The notes: generated from the letters alone by a model not told the origin. 64,000 nt of DNA from Mycogone perniciosa (GCA_025331125.1 JAOALB010000057.1:1-64000); one strand, 5' to 3'; shown: positions 23,245-34,624, counted from the stretch's first letter. Numbers and translations are program-made.

Positions 23245-23643
23245 ATGCCTGACCTGCAGCCTCGCACCTCAATTCGCTTCAGCACATACAGCATGGCTCC
23301 GTCCTTGACGCCCTCAGTCGACTCTGCTCACGCCGAGATTCGCGAAATTGCCAGCGGACTGGATCGCATGGAAAACAAGGCCCTCACCTCCCAGCGCGTG
23401 CATCTTGACGAAGAGAAGACCGACAACCTGCACAAACTCGCTCTCGGCGCAAAGCTTGAGCGGGCCCTGGATAGGCGCATGAGCAGCCAGGACGCCATTA
23501 TGCGACCTCGGAAGGCTTCTATTGCCGAGATTATGCTCCCTGAGAAGGCCCTCGAGAGGCGCATGAACAGCCAGGACGCCATCATGCGAACTCGAAGAAA
23601 CCCTTCCATCGCCGAGAAAATGCTTTCCGAGAAGGCCGAGTAG
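23245..23643 (+). CDS. Small protein with duplicated RRMxSQDAIMR repeat
   Basis: 132 residues, start in a good context (ACAAGATGC). I do not recognise the family. The C-terminal half holds two copies of a 28-residue unit (about 71-98 and 99-128), each with the order [AL][LE][DE]RRM.SQDAIMR, a basic stretch, then SIAE.ML.EKA; the DNA period is 84 bp (CGCATG at 23476 and 23560). The N-terminal part is Ser/Thr/Pro-rich, then helical and charged. No signal peptide or membrane segment. RxxS-type sites in each repeat could be kinase targets, but that is inference. An alternative start at 23005 would add 15 residues only if an atypical acceptor (CAAG) is used. It is transcribed away from Sec72. Confidence 0.65.
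   Translation: MPDLQPRTSIRFSTYSMAPSLTPSVDSAHAEIREIASGLDRMENKALTSQRVHLDEEKTDNLHKLALGAKLERALDRRMSSQDAIMRPRKASIAEIMLPEKALERRMNSQDAIMRTRRNPSIAEKMLSEKAE
23476..23643 (+). repeat. 84-bp tandem coding repeat
   Basis: Two adjacent units with CGCATGAxCAGCCAGGACGC at the start of each (23476, 23560). The differences are mostly at third positions, which suggests an old duplication kept under protein-level selection. Confidence 0.7.
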
Positions 23644-24930
23644 AACAAGACCTGCACTCGTCCTACTGTGGACTCGGAACTGGGTAGCCACAGAGTCGTG
23701 CCTGGCAGCTGTGGAGGTCTCTGTTGCATCGCTCTACCGCACCGCCTATGAACGCCACGGCCGCCCTAAGGTCTCCGCTGGCTCATCCAGCGCAAGGAAC
23801 ACGATTTGGTTGGTGGACTGTATCGTCCAACGTCTCCCGTAATTCAGCCTCCTGCAGCATCTTGGGCCTCTGCGCCCAATGTCAGCTTCCTTTATTTCTC
23901 AGCGAGTCATGAGCGCCACAGAACCGGCATTCTCGTCTGCCATGGACAATCAACAGCCGTCCACGACACCGCAGGGAAGAACTACGACCCACGTACGCCA
24001 TTTTTTACTAATACCCCGAGATTTTTTTGTTTTATTCAGTCCACGACGAATTCGCCAATGCCCCCGAATTCATGACACAGGAATCATTCCGATTTTTACT
24101 TGCTCTTGTCACCGTGTTATTTGGTGTTTTTTTTTATGGAAAGGGAATGGAGGAGAAAGGGCTTGGCACCAGGGCTATGGGAGGAAACACTGCCTAGAAA
24201 TCATATCATTTCATGGCGTACATGATCGTCTTGAGTCCTGGCATGAAAAGGACCAAGAAGGGTCTACCTTTTTTTTTGTTTTTTTAGTCTTCTTGTTTTT
24301 ACTTTCATGACTTTGAATTGGTTTACTATTAGCATCTGATGGGCGGCTCAACCCAGCACACACTCGTGTGTTGGATATATGAATAGATCCCACACTTGTA
24401 TAGTATACCGATCCGCAAACATGCTGTTCCATCTTTCTTGAGCACTGCCATAGAGTACAGTGCTTCCTGACCAAGCGTCTCACTCCGTACAGAGTAGTAC
24501 TTGGGAAGTTTTTGTGTGTTTTCTTTTACTATTTCGGCCAAATGGAAGCGCACTTGTCTTAAACTTGGCGATCAAAAGCAAGACACGACCAGCCACTACG
24601 ATTAAAATTACTGCCCTTGCGGCTATCGGATTTGCGCGCGCCGTACCGATGTTAGTGCAGGAACGGAAATGAGATGGCTTAATGTTGGTTTTGCTTTTTT
24701 TATAAGACAGCTTATGCTCCTGTGTAACGGAACGTGTTCTAAACGTGAGATTTTCTCGGTGAGAGAAAACGGCGAAAGCGTGCTTCATATACAGCAGAGA
24801 ATACAGAGTTGGTTGGTGGTGTTGGGAAACCCGAGATATCATTAAGACCATCAAATGCAAAAGACTTCCAAAAAAACGCCCTCCCCCCCCCCCTTAATTC
24901 CCAAGAGAAGAGTCCAAACTCTACTCCACA
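23644..24930. other. Convergent spacer with T-rich tracts
   Basis: It lies between the 3' ends of two convergent genes. It has T-runs near 24000, 24130 and 24270 and an ACTCCGTAC motif at 24482-24490. No gene is supported. Confidence 0.5.
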
Positions 24931-25563
24931 TCACAAAGCCTTCTTCCTCTCCATGCTAGCCTCAATCTCCTTCAACAGCGTCACCAACTCCCCCTCCTCG
25001 CCCTCCATCTCCAACCCTCTCTTCACCCACTCCCTCGCCTCGTCCAGCCTTCCCATCTCCATCAAACACCGGCCCCTCCTCCACCACCCCTTCGCGTTGC
25101 CCACTCTCCGCGCCTCCACGCTCGCCTCCGCATCGACCGCGCCCTCGGGCCAGTTCTGCATCGCCATATGCGCCTGCGCGCGGTTCGCCAGCAGCGCGGA
25201 GACTTCCTCGCGCACCAGCGCAGCGGGCTCCCACAGGGGTCGCTGCAGGGCCATCTGGATGCCCAGGGTGTACAGGCGCACGGCCTCGACGTAGCGCTGC
25301 TTGCGGTACTCGGCGTTGCCGTTGTCACGCAGCTTGGAGACGTTGGCGGTGCGCTTGGGGTTGACGGGGATGGGGGGCGGGGGCACGAGGGCGATGGCGC
25401 CGGGGGGCGCTTCGAGGTTGAGGAGGGAGCGGTGCAGGGCGTTGAGATGCTCGAGTTCGGCGGCGAGAGCGCGGGAAGAGGAGGAGGGTTTGAGGGCCTG
25501 GATGGCTTTGGATTGGGGGTCCATGTGTATGGGTTGCATGTCGAAGTGGTCGAGGTCTGACAT
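24931..25563 (-). CDS. sec72: Sec72, Sec63-complex TPR subunit
   Basis: 210 residues from the ATG at 25563. The frame stays open upstream to 25764, but MSDLDHFDMQPIHMDP is the natural start. The protein has a helical N-terminal part with PVNPKRTANVSKLRDNGNAEYRKQRYVEAVRLYTLGI, the first TPR helix pair, then NRAQAHMAMQNWPEGAVDAEASV and a third repeat with CLMEMGRLDEAREWVKRGLEM. In yeast Sec72 joins Sec62/63/71 at the ER translocon, where its TPR domain binds cytosolic Hsp70 during post-translational import. Size and TPR layout match the fungal protein. The sequence is GC-rich with strong codon bias, consistent with a core gene. It precedes uL13 on the same strand with a spacer of about 1.2 kb. 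Confidence 0.85.
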   Translation of the reverse strand: MSDLDHFDMQPIHMDPQSKAIQALKPSSSSRALAAELEHLNALHRSLLNLEAPPGAIALVPPPPIPVNPKRTANVSKLRDNGNAEYRKQRYVEAVRLYTLGIQMALQRPLWEPAALVREEVSALLANRAQAHMAMQNWPEGAVDAEASVEARRVGNAKGWWRRGRCLMEMGRLDEAREWVKRGLEMEGEEGELVTLLKEIEASMERKKAL

Positions 25564-26798
25564 GGTTGCGATGGACCTCCAGGGGGGAGGATCGGGTATG
25601 TATGAGTTTAACTTGGGGGGTAGATCTGGCGAGACTTTGCCAGCCAGCAAGCAATTGGCAGTTTGTAGGCTGCGCGACGTGGTTTGCTGAAGGAACTGAG
25701 TTCTGTTCTGTGGAGTTGAGTTGAGCTGGCGAGGGGTGCGAGTTGATAAGTTCCAGAAGGACACCTCTCATTGCGCTTCAAGGTTGTAATTTCTTATCTT
25801 ATCAGCACATGACTGTGGGGTAGACTTTGGCTTGGTTATGTCACTAAAGCACAATGCTTTAAGCACTGAGGTGAGTGAGTGAGTGGTTACCCTGCAGTGC
25901 AATTCATGTACATGTGGGATTGGAGACATCACCACAACGATGAGTTTGTAAATTTACAATGGTGATGAGATGGATTCCCATGATTAAATTGATAATATTT
26001 ACGCTTCACACAAACTATACAACGCATATGAATATTCGTGTTTCGTCAATTAAGTTGCCGAATCCGAATTATGAAAAGTCTCAAAAGTTAACCTCAGTTT
26101 AGTACCTCGTACTTATGGGACTGAGCTCCACCACCAACAACAATTCAACGTCCAAGAAAACACCACAAATTCACATGCAAAACGGCTCAACAACAGTCAC
26201 ATTCATTACATCAGCATGCTCAAAGGGCCTCATCATTGTTCAAAGCATTTATCATTTCGTTCCTGCTCCTAGTATTGTGCAAATGCTAGACACACCCTCT
26301 CCTCCCAAACGGAAGAGTTTCAAGATCATCACCTCCCCCCATCCCCTCTTCCACGTTTCCCCCATCATACTGCCGCCGACTCACTTATCTAATAAGCCGG
26401 CCTGGCGTCCTTGAGCAGGAAACGAAGCCATGGTAGGCTGAGACGAAACATGACCCAAATTTCCCGCATTCCAAATCCTTGCCATCACCAAACGCACAAC
26501 ACACACACCGCCAAATGTTTTCGCACCAGACAATCTCCTGCTATCCTCACGAGGGGAGTTTTCGTGTTGACCGTTGGGGTTTCCTGTGCTTTTATTTTTT
26601 GTGTGGGATGGGTTCCGACGACGAGATTTCATGTAGAACATTTGAGAATATCCATCCGCCCCCAAAGCCGCCCGCCCTTGCCATCACTCAGCAAATCAAG
26701 TGTAATTCCCTTGTGAACCGCCGCGCCAATCTAATGAAACGCACGAGAAAAAGACAATGCGAAGTACCAGGGCCGTGTTAGGGCCCAGGAATGGCCAC
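25564..26798. other. Spacer between Sec72 and uL13
   Basis: It holds the Sec72 promoter side (25564-25900, with a GTGA microsatellite at about 25871) and the uL13 3' region. Short frames here show no motif. Confidence 0.5.
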
Positions 26799-27910
26799 TT
26801 AGTAGCCATAAGCCGCAAGGGCCTTCGCCGTCTCCTCCTTGATGGAAGCGTTCTTCTTCGCGTCGGACAGTTGTCGTGCAGCAACCTTCTTGCGCTCGTA
26901 GTAGGCAGCGCCCTTGGCCTTCCGCCTCTCCTCCAACCTGGTTGCTGGTTAGTACATCTGACGCCCATTCGCCATCATCCCGGGGGGTTCCAAACATACC
27001 GGGCAACAACGTCCTGGTACTTCCAGCCGACCTCGTGGCTCAGTCGGCCAACCGTGCAGTACTTGCGACCGGGCTGCAGTCTCAGGACACGGAGAGCCTG
27101 AGGAACGACCACCTTCTTCTTCTTGTCATAGGGAGGGGGGACACCCTCGAAAACCTTGAGGCGCTCCAGAGCAGCGGCACCGCGGGCCGTCTTGTGAGGA
27201 ATCATGCCACGGACGGCCTTGTAGAAGATTCGGGAAGGAGCGCGGAAGTGGAAGGGACCTAGGCAACGGTTAAAACCCAGGGGCGAACGAAGAGAGAGGT
27301 GCCAGCATCGGGGAACTCACCACCGCGGGTGGGGTTGAATCGGGTCATCTTGCGCAGGTAGGCATGGTACTTGACTGTGTGGACGATCAGCTCTCGTTTC
27401 TTTCGGTAGGATGGATGACCCTTGGCAATTGTTGTGTCCCGGTGCTGGGGCTCAACCGCATCGCAAAGAGTCGAGTCGAGTCGAGTCGACGTGGGGGATA
27501 TGACGTACGCTTGGCGCGGAAGAACTCGCCAGAGATGTTGAGCGCCTCGCAACGGACGACAACGATCTTCTGACCGCTGAGGAGCTGCTTGGCGACAATG
27601 CTGGCAAGACGGCCAAGGAGATGGCCCTTGCCGTCAATGACAACCTAGAGAAGAACGCCACGGTTAGCATTCTCGTTTCTCGGGTGTCCCTCCTCTCTCA
27701 ATCCCGCCGTCACCGACTTCGACCATGCCGGGGGCTCGAGGTTTTGTCGCCAGCGCAAAGCATTCATGCGCAGAATCAATCCAATGCCCTAGAATCCTGC
27801 CTGCGCGGCCCCGTCTGGCCTCGAGCCCTCCTCGCACCGCACGAAATCCGGCTCCTGGTAATGGTGTGCTAATGGTGGTGAATACTCACAACCGACTCGA
27901 ACGACGACAT
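26799..27910 (-). CDS. rpl16: 60S ribosomal protein uL13 (L16/L13a)
   Basis: Five exons on the minus strand: 27910-27890, 27644-27509, 27374-27321, 27258-27000, 26937-26799. They total 609 bp, or 202 residues, the normal fungal length. All donors are GTRNGT-like (GTGAGT, GTACGT, GTGAGT, GTATGT), and each join restores conserved sequence: MSSFESV|VVIDGKGH, FFRAK|LKYHAYL, NPTRGG|PFHFRAP and QDVVAR|LEERRK. The protein is a structural part of the large ribosomal subunit. The first intron is long (245 bp), as is common for ribosomal protein genes; I looked for C/D-box snoRNA motifs in it and in the 134-bp second intron and saw none. An E-box-like CACGTGAT lies about 380 bp upstream. Confidence 0.95.
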
Positions 27911-28286
27911 CGTACTGTCACTTCTTTCGGGGGGGAAGAAAGAAAGAAAAGGAAAAGAAGACAGACGACGGAAGACACGCAAATCCTCCGACCGGACCGG
28001 CGAGAATCTGCTGCTGTGCTGCTGTGGGTTAGTCGTCCCTGGTCGAGAGTTGTTGAAGTGGTCGCGATAGTGATTGACGGCGAGAAAATCGCAGTTCCGC
28101 TTGAGGCTGGTTGTGCCTTTGGGACAAGGAGCACTAGCCGCTTCAGGCAAGGGTGGGTTCTGGGGCAGGCGAGAGGGCTCACAGGCTGATGGTGCTTAGG
28201 GCTGCAAGACCTAGCGCTTCAGCCGATGATTTTCCGAGCTCGCTTGTCGGTGAGTAACGCTATGACCCCCACTAAATGGAGTGCTG

Positions 28287-28294
28287 CACGTGAT
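28287..28294 (-). promoter_or_regulatory. E-box-like CACGTGAT upstream of uL13
   Basis: A CACGTG core about 380 bp upstream of the uL13 start; a second CACGTG lies near 28336. The same 8-mer occurs upstream of Aim18 (39065). bHLH factors such as Cbf1 bind this core; use at this locus is inferred. Confidence 0.3.
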
Positions 28295-28420
28295 ATTGTG
28301 CCTCTGTCTCAACTCTGAGGTTGATGACCAGTGGCACGTGGCAAACTGGGACAGATGATCGGATTCATTAGATGAGAAGCCGTGCTCGTATTAATCCTGT
28401 CTCTGTTTAATATGACCAAT

Positions 28421-28440
28421 AGTACTCCGTACGGAGTACT
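28421..28440. repeat. Perfect 20-bp palindrome of the TACGGAGTA motif
   Basis: The half-site AGTACTCCGT is followed directly by its exact reverse complement. It joins both orientations of the motif that recurs singly elsewhere in intergenic DNA of this window. Confidence 0.9.
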
Positions 28441-28784
28441 AAAAAAACAATCGATGGAACCCCCAAGGAATGCACCTGTAATGGCCTTAACTCATCATCC
28501 CTCAAACCACCGTCTATCCCATCTCATCATCAGCGTCACCCAGCAATGCGATGCTATAATAGCAGTAGTAGTAGTATATCTTCTGATCTAGGCCCCGTCC
28601 ATGCAGTATGCAATGCGAACGCTCTATGATGAAACATCGCTGATGTGGATCGAGCCGCATTAAACGCAATCAACCTGCCTCGGTTGACCTGAATCCCAAT
28701 GCCCCTGAAATCCTACCCATGAGGTTTTTGGTGTGGAGAGGCAATACGTGTACAAAAATAAAGACAATTGAAGAAAAGAAACAG

Positions 28785-29903
28785 TTATGAAGCCTTGGCC
28801 ACATCCAGTTCCTTGAGCACCTCTTGAACGTGCCTGACTAGTTCTTTCCGCCGCATCCTGACTTCAGTAATGCCTTCGGTCTCTACTCCGTCCAGTTTCA
28901 AAATGATCTGTTGCATAATCGACTCGGACAACCGTCTGTGCTCCTCATCGCGCTTCTTGGGGTCCCTTGGTGGCGACTCTGTATACTCCCGACACAGCGG
29001 GAGCCACTTGGTCGAGAACTCGCTGGATATTTCGTCCAGCTTCTTCAACGGCCCGCTGGCAGCCGCAAGTGGAGGTGAATTATGGAGATCAAAGTTTGAG
29101 TTGCTGTCGCGGGGGCTGGTCGGAGAATCGCCCTCGCTCTTGTCCGTCCTCTTCTTGGTTCGCTTCTTTCTGCGAGGTCGCTCCTTGGTGTCCCTTCGCG
29201 AGGATTCTCCCACAACTACCATTTCCTCACCAGACAGACCGCTATCTTCATCCCTATCTGGAATGACAGCCATCAGTTCGCTCTTGTTTTTTACCCCATA
29301 CTCTCGAACAGGCATCGATGACTCCTTCAGCTGTTTGCCCTTGTAGAGGAGCTTGATGCGGCGTGCAGCTCGGCTCGACATGTCCATCATAATGCCAATG
29401 CGGTCTCGCACATCCTGGACATACAGCTTCCCATCTCCAATGGAGTAGGCGGGGAAGTGCGCCGGATATGTCACACCCTTGTTCTTGATGAGAAGGACAT
29501 CATCTTCAAGATCAGACGTCTCTCTGGGGCGTGATGGAGGAGGATAGTAGCGATTGTCCGAGTAGCCCAAGCCGGGGTCGTCTAAATCCTGAGACGTAAT
29601 GTAGCTGAAGTCTTCCTCGGTGACGTTTGGGACGCCACCCGGCATGGCGCCATAGCTCTGCTCGCGGCTGAGCGACCAACCGAATCGCGACATGGTAATG
29701 GGGAGAGCGACGAGGGCGGCGAGTCCGCTGTAAACAACGGTGGGCGGGATGCCCAGAGTCCCCGAGATGTATTCGCTTGACCCTTGGAAGGCAGCAGAAA
29801 GATTGATGATGGTGCCGTTGAGATAGGAGGCGATATCTTGCAAGGCACCGGAGGCTGCCACGATGGGCTGGCTGGAATCCACCTTGGCGTTTGGGGTGTT
29901 CAA
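28785..29903 (-). CDS. UBL-BAG domain Hsp70 co-chaperone with membrane anchor
   Basis: The C-terminal BAG domain (about residues 283-365, starting near LKKLDEISSEF) binds the Hsp70 ATPase domain and speeds nucleotide release. A ubiquitin-like fold precedes it (about 136-213, VLLIKNKG ... LLYKGKQLKESS ... GVKNKSELMAVI), as in fission yeast Bag proteins. A basic, Lys/Arg-rich linker separates the two. A membrane segment (about 52-70, PTVVYSGLAALVALPIT) sits near the N-terminus. The open frame to 29903 starts with TTG, not ATG, in an ideal context (GCCACC before it). The next in-frame ATG is at 29693 (302 residues) and would lose the anchor. No ATG exists on this strand for several hundred bases upstream, so a short 5' exon could not supply one nearby. 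Sure of the family, unsure of the start. Confidence 0.8.
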   Translation of the reverse strand: MNTPNAKVDSSQPIVAASGALQDIASYLNGTIINLSAAFQGSSEYISGTLGIPPTVVYSGLAALVALPITMSRFGWSLSREQSYGAMPGGVPNVTEEDFSYITSQDLDDPGLGYSDNRYYPPPSRPRETSDLEDDVLLIKNKGVTYPAHFPAYSIGDGKLYVQDVRDRIGIMMDMSSRAARRIKLLYKGKQLKESSMPVREYGVKNKSELMAVIPDRDEDSGLSGEEMVVVGESSRRDTKERPRRKKRTKKRTDKSEGDSPTSPRDSNSNFDLHNSPPLAAASGPLKKLDEISSEFSTKWLPLCREYTESPPRDPKKRDEEHRRLSESIMQQIILKLDGVETEGITEVRMRRKELVRHVQEVLKELDVAKAS

Positions 29904-31735
29904 GGTGGCCCTTGGTGAAAGGACACCTTACGAACGGAAACGAAACGAAACGGGACGAAACGAGTCTTTGTTCTTTTTTCGGCAGCGAAGATCGCGGGGT
30001 TGCGGAAAGCAAGGCTGAGCAAGTGGCAGAGGCGGCAGCAATTGCCCCGTGGGTCGCGAACCTGTGGCCAGGCAAATGATTCGATCACGGCCCCGACCGA
30101 AGCGGCGCTCGTCGTACGGGGCTCGAGCTGGCAGAGGAGGCTCAATCCGAAAATGATCGGTGCGGTCGTGATGATGAGTGGTCGGCGCTTTGACGTGTGT
30201 TGGATGCCGTTGGCTGGCTTCGGGCTGGACCAGGTCGCTGAGTCGTGCCAGCGAAACGAATGGCTGCTGCAAAAGATGCGCCTGATGTGGATGGAATTAT
30301 GGAGTCCTGGCGCAAGGAGGCCTGGTGATTGGACGCGTGGGGTTGCAGTGGCCTTTGATTGCTCAGAGGAACCACAAGCAGCCCGCTGAAGGAGATGTGA
30401 TGGGTCACGAGGATCGCGAGCACGCTGGGAGGGTTGTGCAGTTTAAGCCTGGCGATGTTAGAAATGGCGTCAGGTTGGTAAAGGAAGAAAGAATTTTCTG
30501 GGAATTTATTTTTAAAAAAAAAGGAAATGAAGAAGACACACTGAAGGTCGCTGTTGCCCAGTTGGGACGCCCCTGTAAGCCGATAACCCAAAACAGATCT
30601 TTGGGTCGATGCGATAAGGTACGTCACTTTGAGGCGTCCAAATGGGGACCAGAAATAATATTCTTTTAAGCGATCAACCGCCCCATACTCGAAAGATGCA
30701 TGTCATACATACCCTTCCTTGAATATCGTGTCGTATTCGTATCCTGCCTTGGACTTACACACACTTGTCCTATTCTTCTCAAGCATGAGACCCTCGTGCA
30801 GAGGCTGTCCAATCTCTGCTACAGGGGGATACTGCTCCATACCTACTGAGCCATTTTGCTACGTCATTTCGAAAAAGCCTCGCCTCGCCTCGCCTCGCCT
30901 CAACATCGCGACTGAAGGCAGCCCCATGTCTATCCCGGCCTCCTGCAGACAAGCGGGGTGCTGCAACATCGCAATCTCAGAGCCTATGACAAGAGGCATC
31001 GAGTGAATTTGATTGGGGCCTCCGTCCTTGGGCGTGCCAGGACCAAGATAGGGCGAGGCTTGCATGTGTTTCCCCAGAGTCTCTAGCCATGGGGAAACAC
31101 TGACGTAAACATTCCTCATCACGACTAGACTCGAAGAGGGCGACAACTCTGCCTTCCCAGCACGATAGGCATTTAGTATGGTAAGGGCAAGGTAGGACAA
31201 ACCTGTTGCATTCTCGCATTCCGTGTGCTGGGTCTATGCAATGGGCCAGCCATAGTATCCGTTCCTCAGCTGAGCCGGGATCGGGAGATCAAAGCAACGG
31301 AAAGGCGCACTTATTACAAATACCAACCCTGAAATTATGGGGATATGTAATATCAAATCTGTTATGATATAACTGTTAAGGCAGCCAAGGAATCTAGATC
31401 TTTATCAAGGGACATTGATGTAACGCCGGGCTGGAAAAAGGTCCAAAGACAATGTAGTCCTAACATACCCGAGGAACCCGATAGATGCTTGGCGATGCAG
31501 CTGAACTGCGTGATATATGATATGTGTAACAACTTAGTCTGAGGGCAATGTAACAATACTACCTCGAGAAGTGATGGAACATCCAGGCATATATAAAGGG
31601 CCTTGAGTCGAACCATCTAGCAACCTAACTATCCATGAATGCTGCACCCAAGCTATTTCATTAGGCTCATGAGACGATAAAATAAAACCTCTATACATCA
31701 GCTATTGTATTCGTTCTCCCAGCCTCACAGTTACC
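29904..31735. other. Spacer between divergent BAG and ALDH genes
   Basis: This probable shared promoter region lacks a supported gene. It holds a run of four CGCCT units (about 30881-30900) and a near-complete absence of minus-strand ATG between 29904 and 30680. Confidence 0.5.
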
Positions 31736-33310
31736 ATGGCCTTAACCATTGACATCAAGGTCTGTTTATTAGAGGGGATTGGTGCTTCTAAAATCTCGGT
31801 GCCCATTTCATCTACTGACAAGAAGAACCCAGTCTTACAAAGGCAACATCATCAATGGCCAATTCCAACCCACGGCGAAAACCCGTCACGCAATTGATCC
31901 TGCCACTGAGGAGCCTCTCCCCGAGGTCCCGGTCGCCACCAAGGAAGATCTAGACACTGCTGTCAAACACGCCCGCAATGCCTTCAAGAAATGGTCTAAG
32001 ACGACGTTTGAGGAACGGGCCAAGCTCCTTCTCTCCTATGCAGATATCATTGAAGCGAACCGCGGGGAGCTCGAGAAGCTCGACACCATGGAAACGGGAA
32101 AGCCTCAGAGTCTCGCCAAAACCGAACTTGACATGTCAGTTCAGTGGCTGAGAGCTTTTGCCACCATGCAGCTCAAGGATGAGGTGCTCGACGACAACGA
32201 CGAACGCACCATCTACGCAACCTTTGCTCCACTGGGAATTTGTGGCGCCATCGTGCCATGGAACTGGCCTATTTTTCTCGGCCTGGGCAAAATCGGCCCC
32301 GCGCTGATGACGGGCAATACGATCATCGTGAAGCCCTCCCCATACACGCCGTATGCCAACCTGAAGATGGTTGAGCTGGGCATGGCGATCTTCCCGCCTG
32401 GTGTTGTCCAGGTCCTCAGCGGCGACGATGCCCTCGGGCCCTGGATGACGGAGCACCCAGACATTGACATGATCTCCTTCACCGGGTCTGTCCCTACTGG
32501 TAAGCGTGTAGCAGCAAGCTGCGCCAAGACATTGAAGAGATGCACGCTTGAACTCGGGGGTAACGATGCCCTTATTGTCTGTGAGGATGTGGATATCCCC
32601 AAGTGCATCCCCAAGATTACCACCATGGCCTTTCTGAACTCGGGTCAGATTTGCATGCTTGCCAAGCGAATCTATGTCCACGAGAAGATTTATGATCAGT
32701 TTAAAGGGGCAATGGTCGAGTACACAAAGAATAATGTCAAGACTGGAGGTGGTTTCGAACCTGGCGTCCTGGTCGGGCCGCTCCAGAACAGCATGCAGTG
32801 AGTAGCCCGAGACTGTGGAGCTTCCATAAAAACGATGGGCTAATTGTCCATAGGTATGAATTGGTCAAGGACATGTACTCGGAAGTCAAAACGGCCGGTT
32901 GGCAAACTGCACTGGACGGTAAGATCCGCGAGTCGACCAAGGGTTACTTCGCCGAGCCCGTCATCATCGACAACCCCCCCGATGACTCCCGTATTGTCGT
33001 CGAGGAACCCTTTGGTCCTATTGTGCCGATTCTGAAGTGGTCCGCGGAGGAAGAGGTCATTGACCGCGCCAACTCCCTGCGCCTTGGTCTTGGTGCGTCG
33101 GTTTGGAGCAAGGACGTTGGACGAGCCGAAAAGATGGCCCGGCAGTTGAGTGCCGGCAGTGTATGGGTGAACTCTCACTTTGACCTGGCGCCCGTTGCGC
33201 CGTATGGGGGGACCAAGGAGAGTGGTCTTGGTAGGGAATGGGGCATTGAAGGCTTCAAACTGTTTACAAACACCACAAGTCTGTGGGTCTGGAAGAAGGT
33301 GTTCGACTGA
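31736..33310 (+). CDS. NAD(P)-dependent aldehyde dehydrogenase
   Basis: Three exons, 31736-31759, 31833-32797 and 32854-33310, give 481 residues. The tiny first exon MALTIDIK joins SYKGNIINGQF in phase; its donor GTCTGT is weak but the frame fit is good. The catalytic pair is intact: Glu248 in LELGG and Cys282 in NSGQIC, 34 residues apart as in the family. The NAD-binding GSVPTGKRV and VVEEPFGPIVPI, and the C-terminal FGGxKxSGxGRE equivalent PYGGTKESGLGREWG, are present. The enzyme oxidises an aldehyde to the acid; the protein is cytosolic by appearance (no targeting peptide), and the substrate cannot be told. It may be a general detoxifying ALDH or a betaine/amino-aldehyde type. Confidence 0.9.
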
Positions 33311-33617
33311 ACGGCTGTAATAGTCCGCTGCTTGTCCGTTTTTGGTGGGTTGTAAGTAATGCCCGAGAGAATGAACTGTTTCCAACGTGTTGATCTATGG
33401 AGGCCTAGTGTTCCATGGGGTTGGTATGTCCCCAAAAAATGTATGTAGCATATGCCTTCTGCCATAGCGGATTGAACATATCATAGCCATTCTCACTGGT
33501 GTACATCATATCGTCTGCAGGCATGCCATGATGGTTTGGAGCCTTGACAAAGAGACCACCAATTTCGTTGAGGCAAAAATGACACATTCTAGTGAGAAAG
33601 CCAATGGAGGTGATGAG

Positions 33618-34509
33618 TCAATCCAGCCTGACCAATATGGCTCCAATCAAATCCGTTGACAGTTCACCATGGACCTCCACAAGCTCTTTGAATTCCTCGC
33701 TCTTCCATAAGTCCTCCAATTTGCAGACCATATACTTGATGATGATATCTTTTAGTATCTTTGGAACCAACTCGCTATAGCAGTAGTCCACGAGGGCCAC
33801 TACATCATTGATCCTCTCTTCAAATAGTCTAAAATGGACCAAAGTTCGGTGTAACCTGTGGAGGGAGATCCACATTAGCCTCTCAATACTATAGCACTCT
33901 GCGAAAACGCAAAGTCGTGCATAGCAGAGAAAGAGATTCGTATAGTCCTCAGACTTGCTCTTGTTTTTGCGAGGCAAGAAAACAAAGCAGGAAACATGAA
34001 AGTGAGGACGCTGCAACTCCTGGAACCTAATCCACTCGGACTGTCGTCTTGTTGGATTTTCCGTTAAATACGTGCTCCAGAATTGCGCTTGTGCATCCAG
34101 TTTTGATGCAGCATTACCGACTTCTGAATTTGTTGAACTCTCCGATACTCGATCCACACCCTTCGAGGTCGATTCGGGATGTATTTCTGGGTCGGGATTG
34201 TCGAAATCCCTAGTATAGACGTATTGCCAAAAACTCAGAAATGTATCCTCGTCCAAAGACTCCCATTTGACACACTTGTCGGCGGCTTCTCTGAACGAGC
34301 CATTTACTAGGCTCGAGAGAGCGGGAGACTGTTGCGCCACGAGAGCAGAATGAATGGTAAATTCCTTTTGATTGGGACCCACGAGGAATCGGAACTGAGC
34401 AGACGAGGCGATACTAGGCTACATCAGCTGAATGCTTTACTCGTATAGCATAAGTAGTAGATAATCGAGCGCAGATAATTGGAATACAAACTCACGCTTC
34501 TGTTATCAT
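33618..34509 (-). CDS. BTB/POZ domain protein
   Basis: Two exons: 34509-34496 (MITEA) and 34413-33618, with an 82-bp intron (GTGAGT ... CCTAG), give 269 residues. Without this join the frame opens with a GTG at 34382 and lacks an ATG. The spliced N-terminus AIASSAQFRFLVGPNQKEFTIHSALVAQQSPALSSLVNGSF is the typical fungal BTB opening (strand, then 'hold the alleles' helix). The rest, WESLDEDTFLSFWQYVYTRDF and the C-terminal helices, fits the common fungal layout in which BTB is the only recognised domain. BTB folds dimerise and often link substrates to Cul3 ligases; that role is not shown here. It converges with the ALDH gene and borders the transposon relic. Confidence 0.75.
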
Positions 34510-34624
34510 CTTCGTTTTGCGCCTTTTTAGGACCCCGCAAAGGCGGGACGCTTTAATCCGTAACTGGTAAGATGAAGATTTTAGAGGTAAACCATGTTGA
34601 CATTTCGGCACTAAAGTAGTCAGT

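Noticed and set aside
27645..27889. Possible snoRNA in the first intron of uL13
   Set aside because: No TGATGA C box was found on the transcribed strand, nor a convincing terminal stem.
31362..31616. 84-codon minus-strand frame upstream of ALDH
   Set aside because: No motif, and it occupies the likely ALDH promoter.
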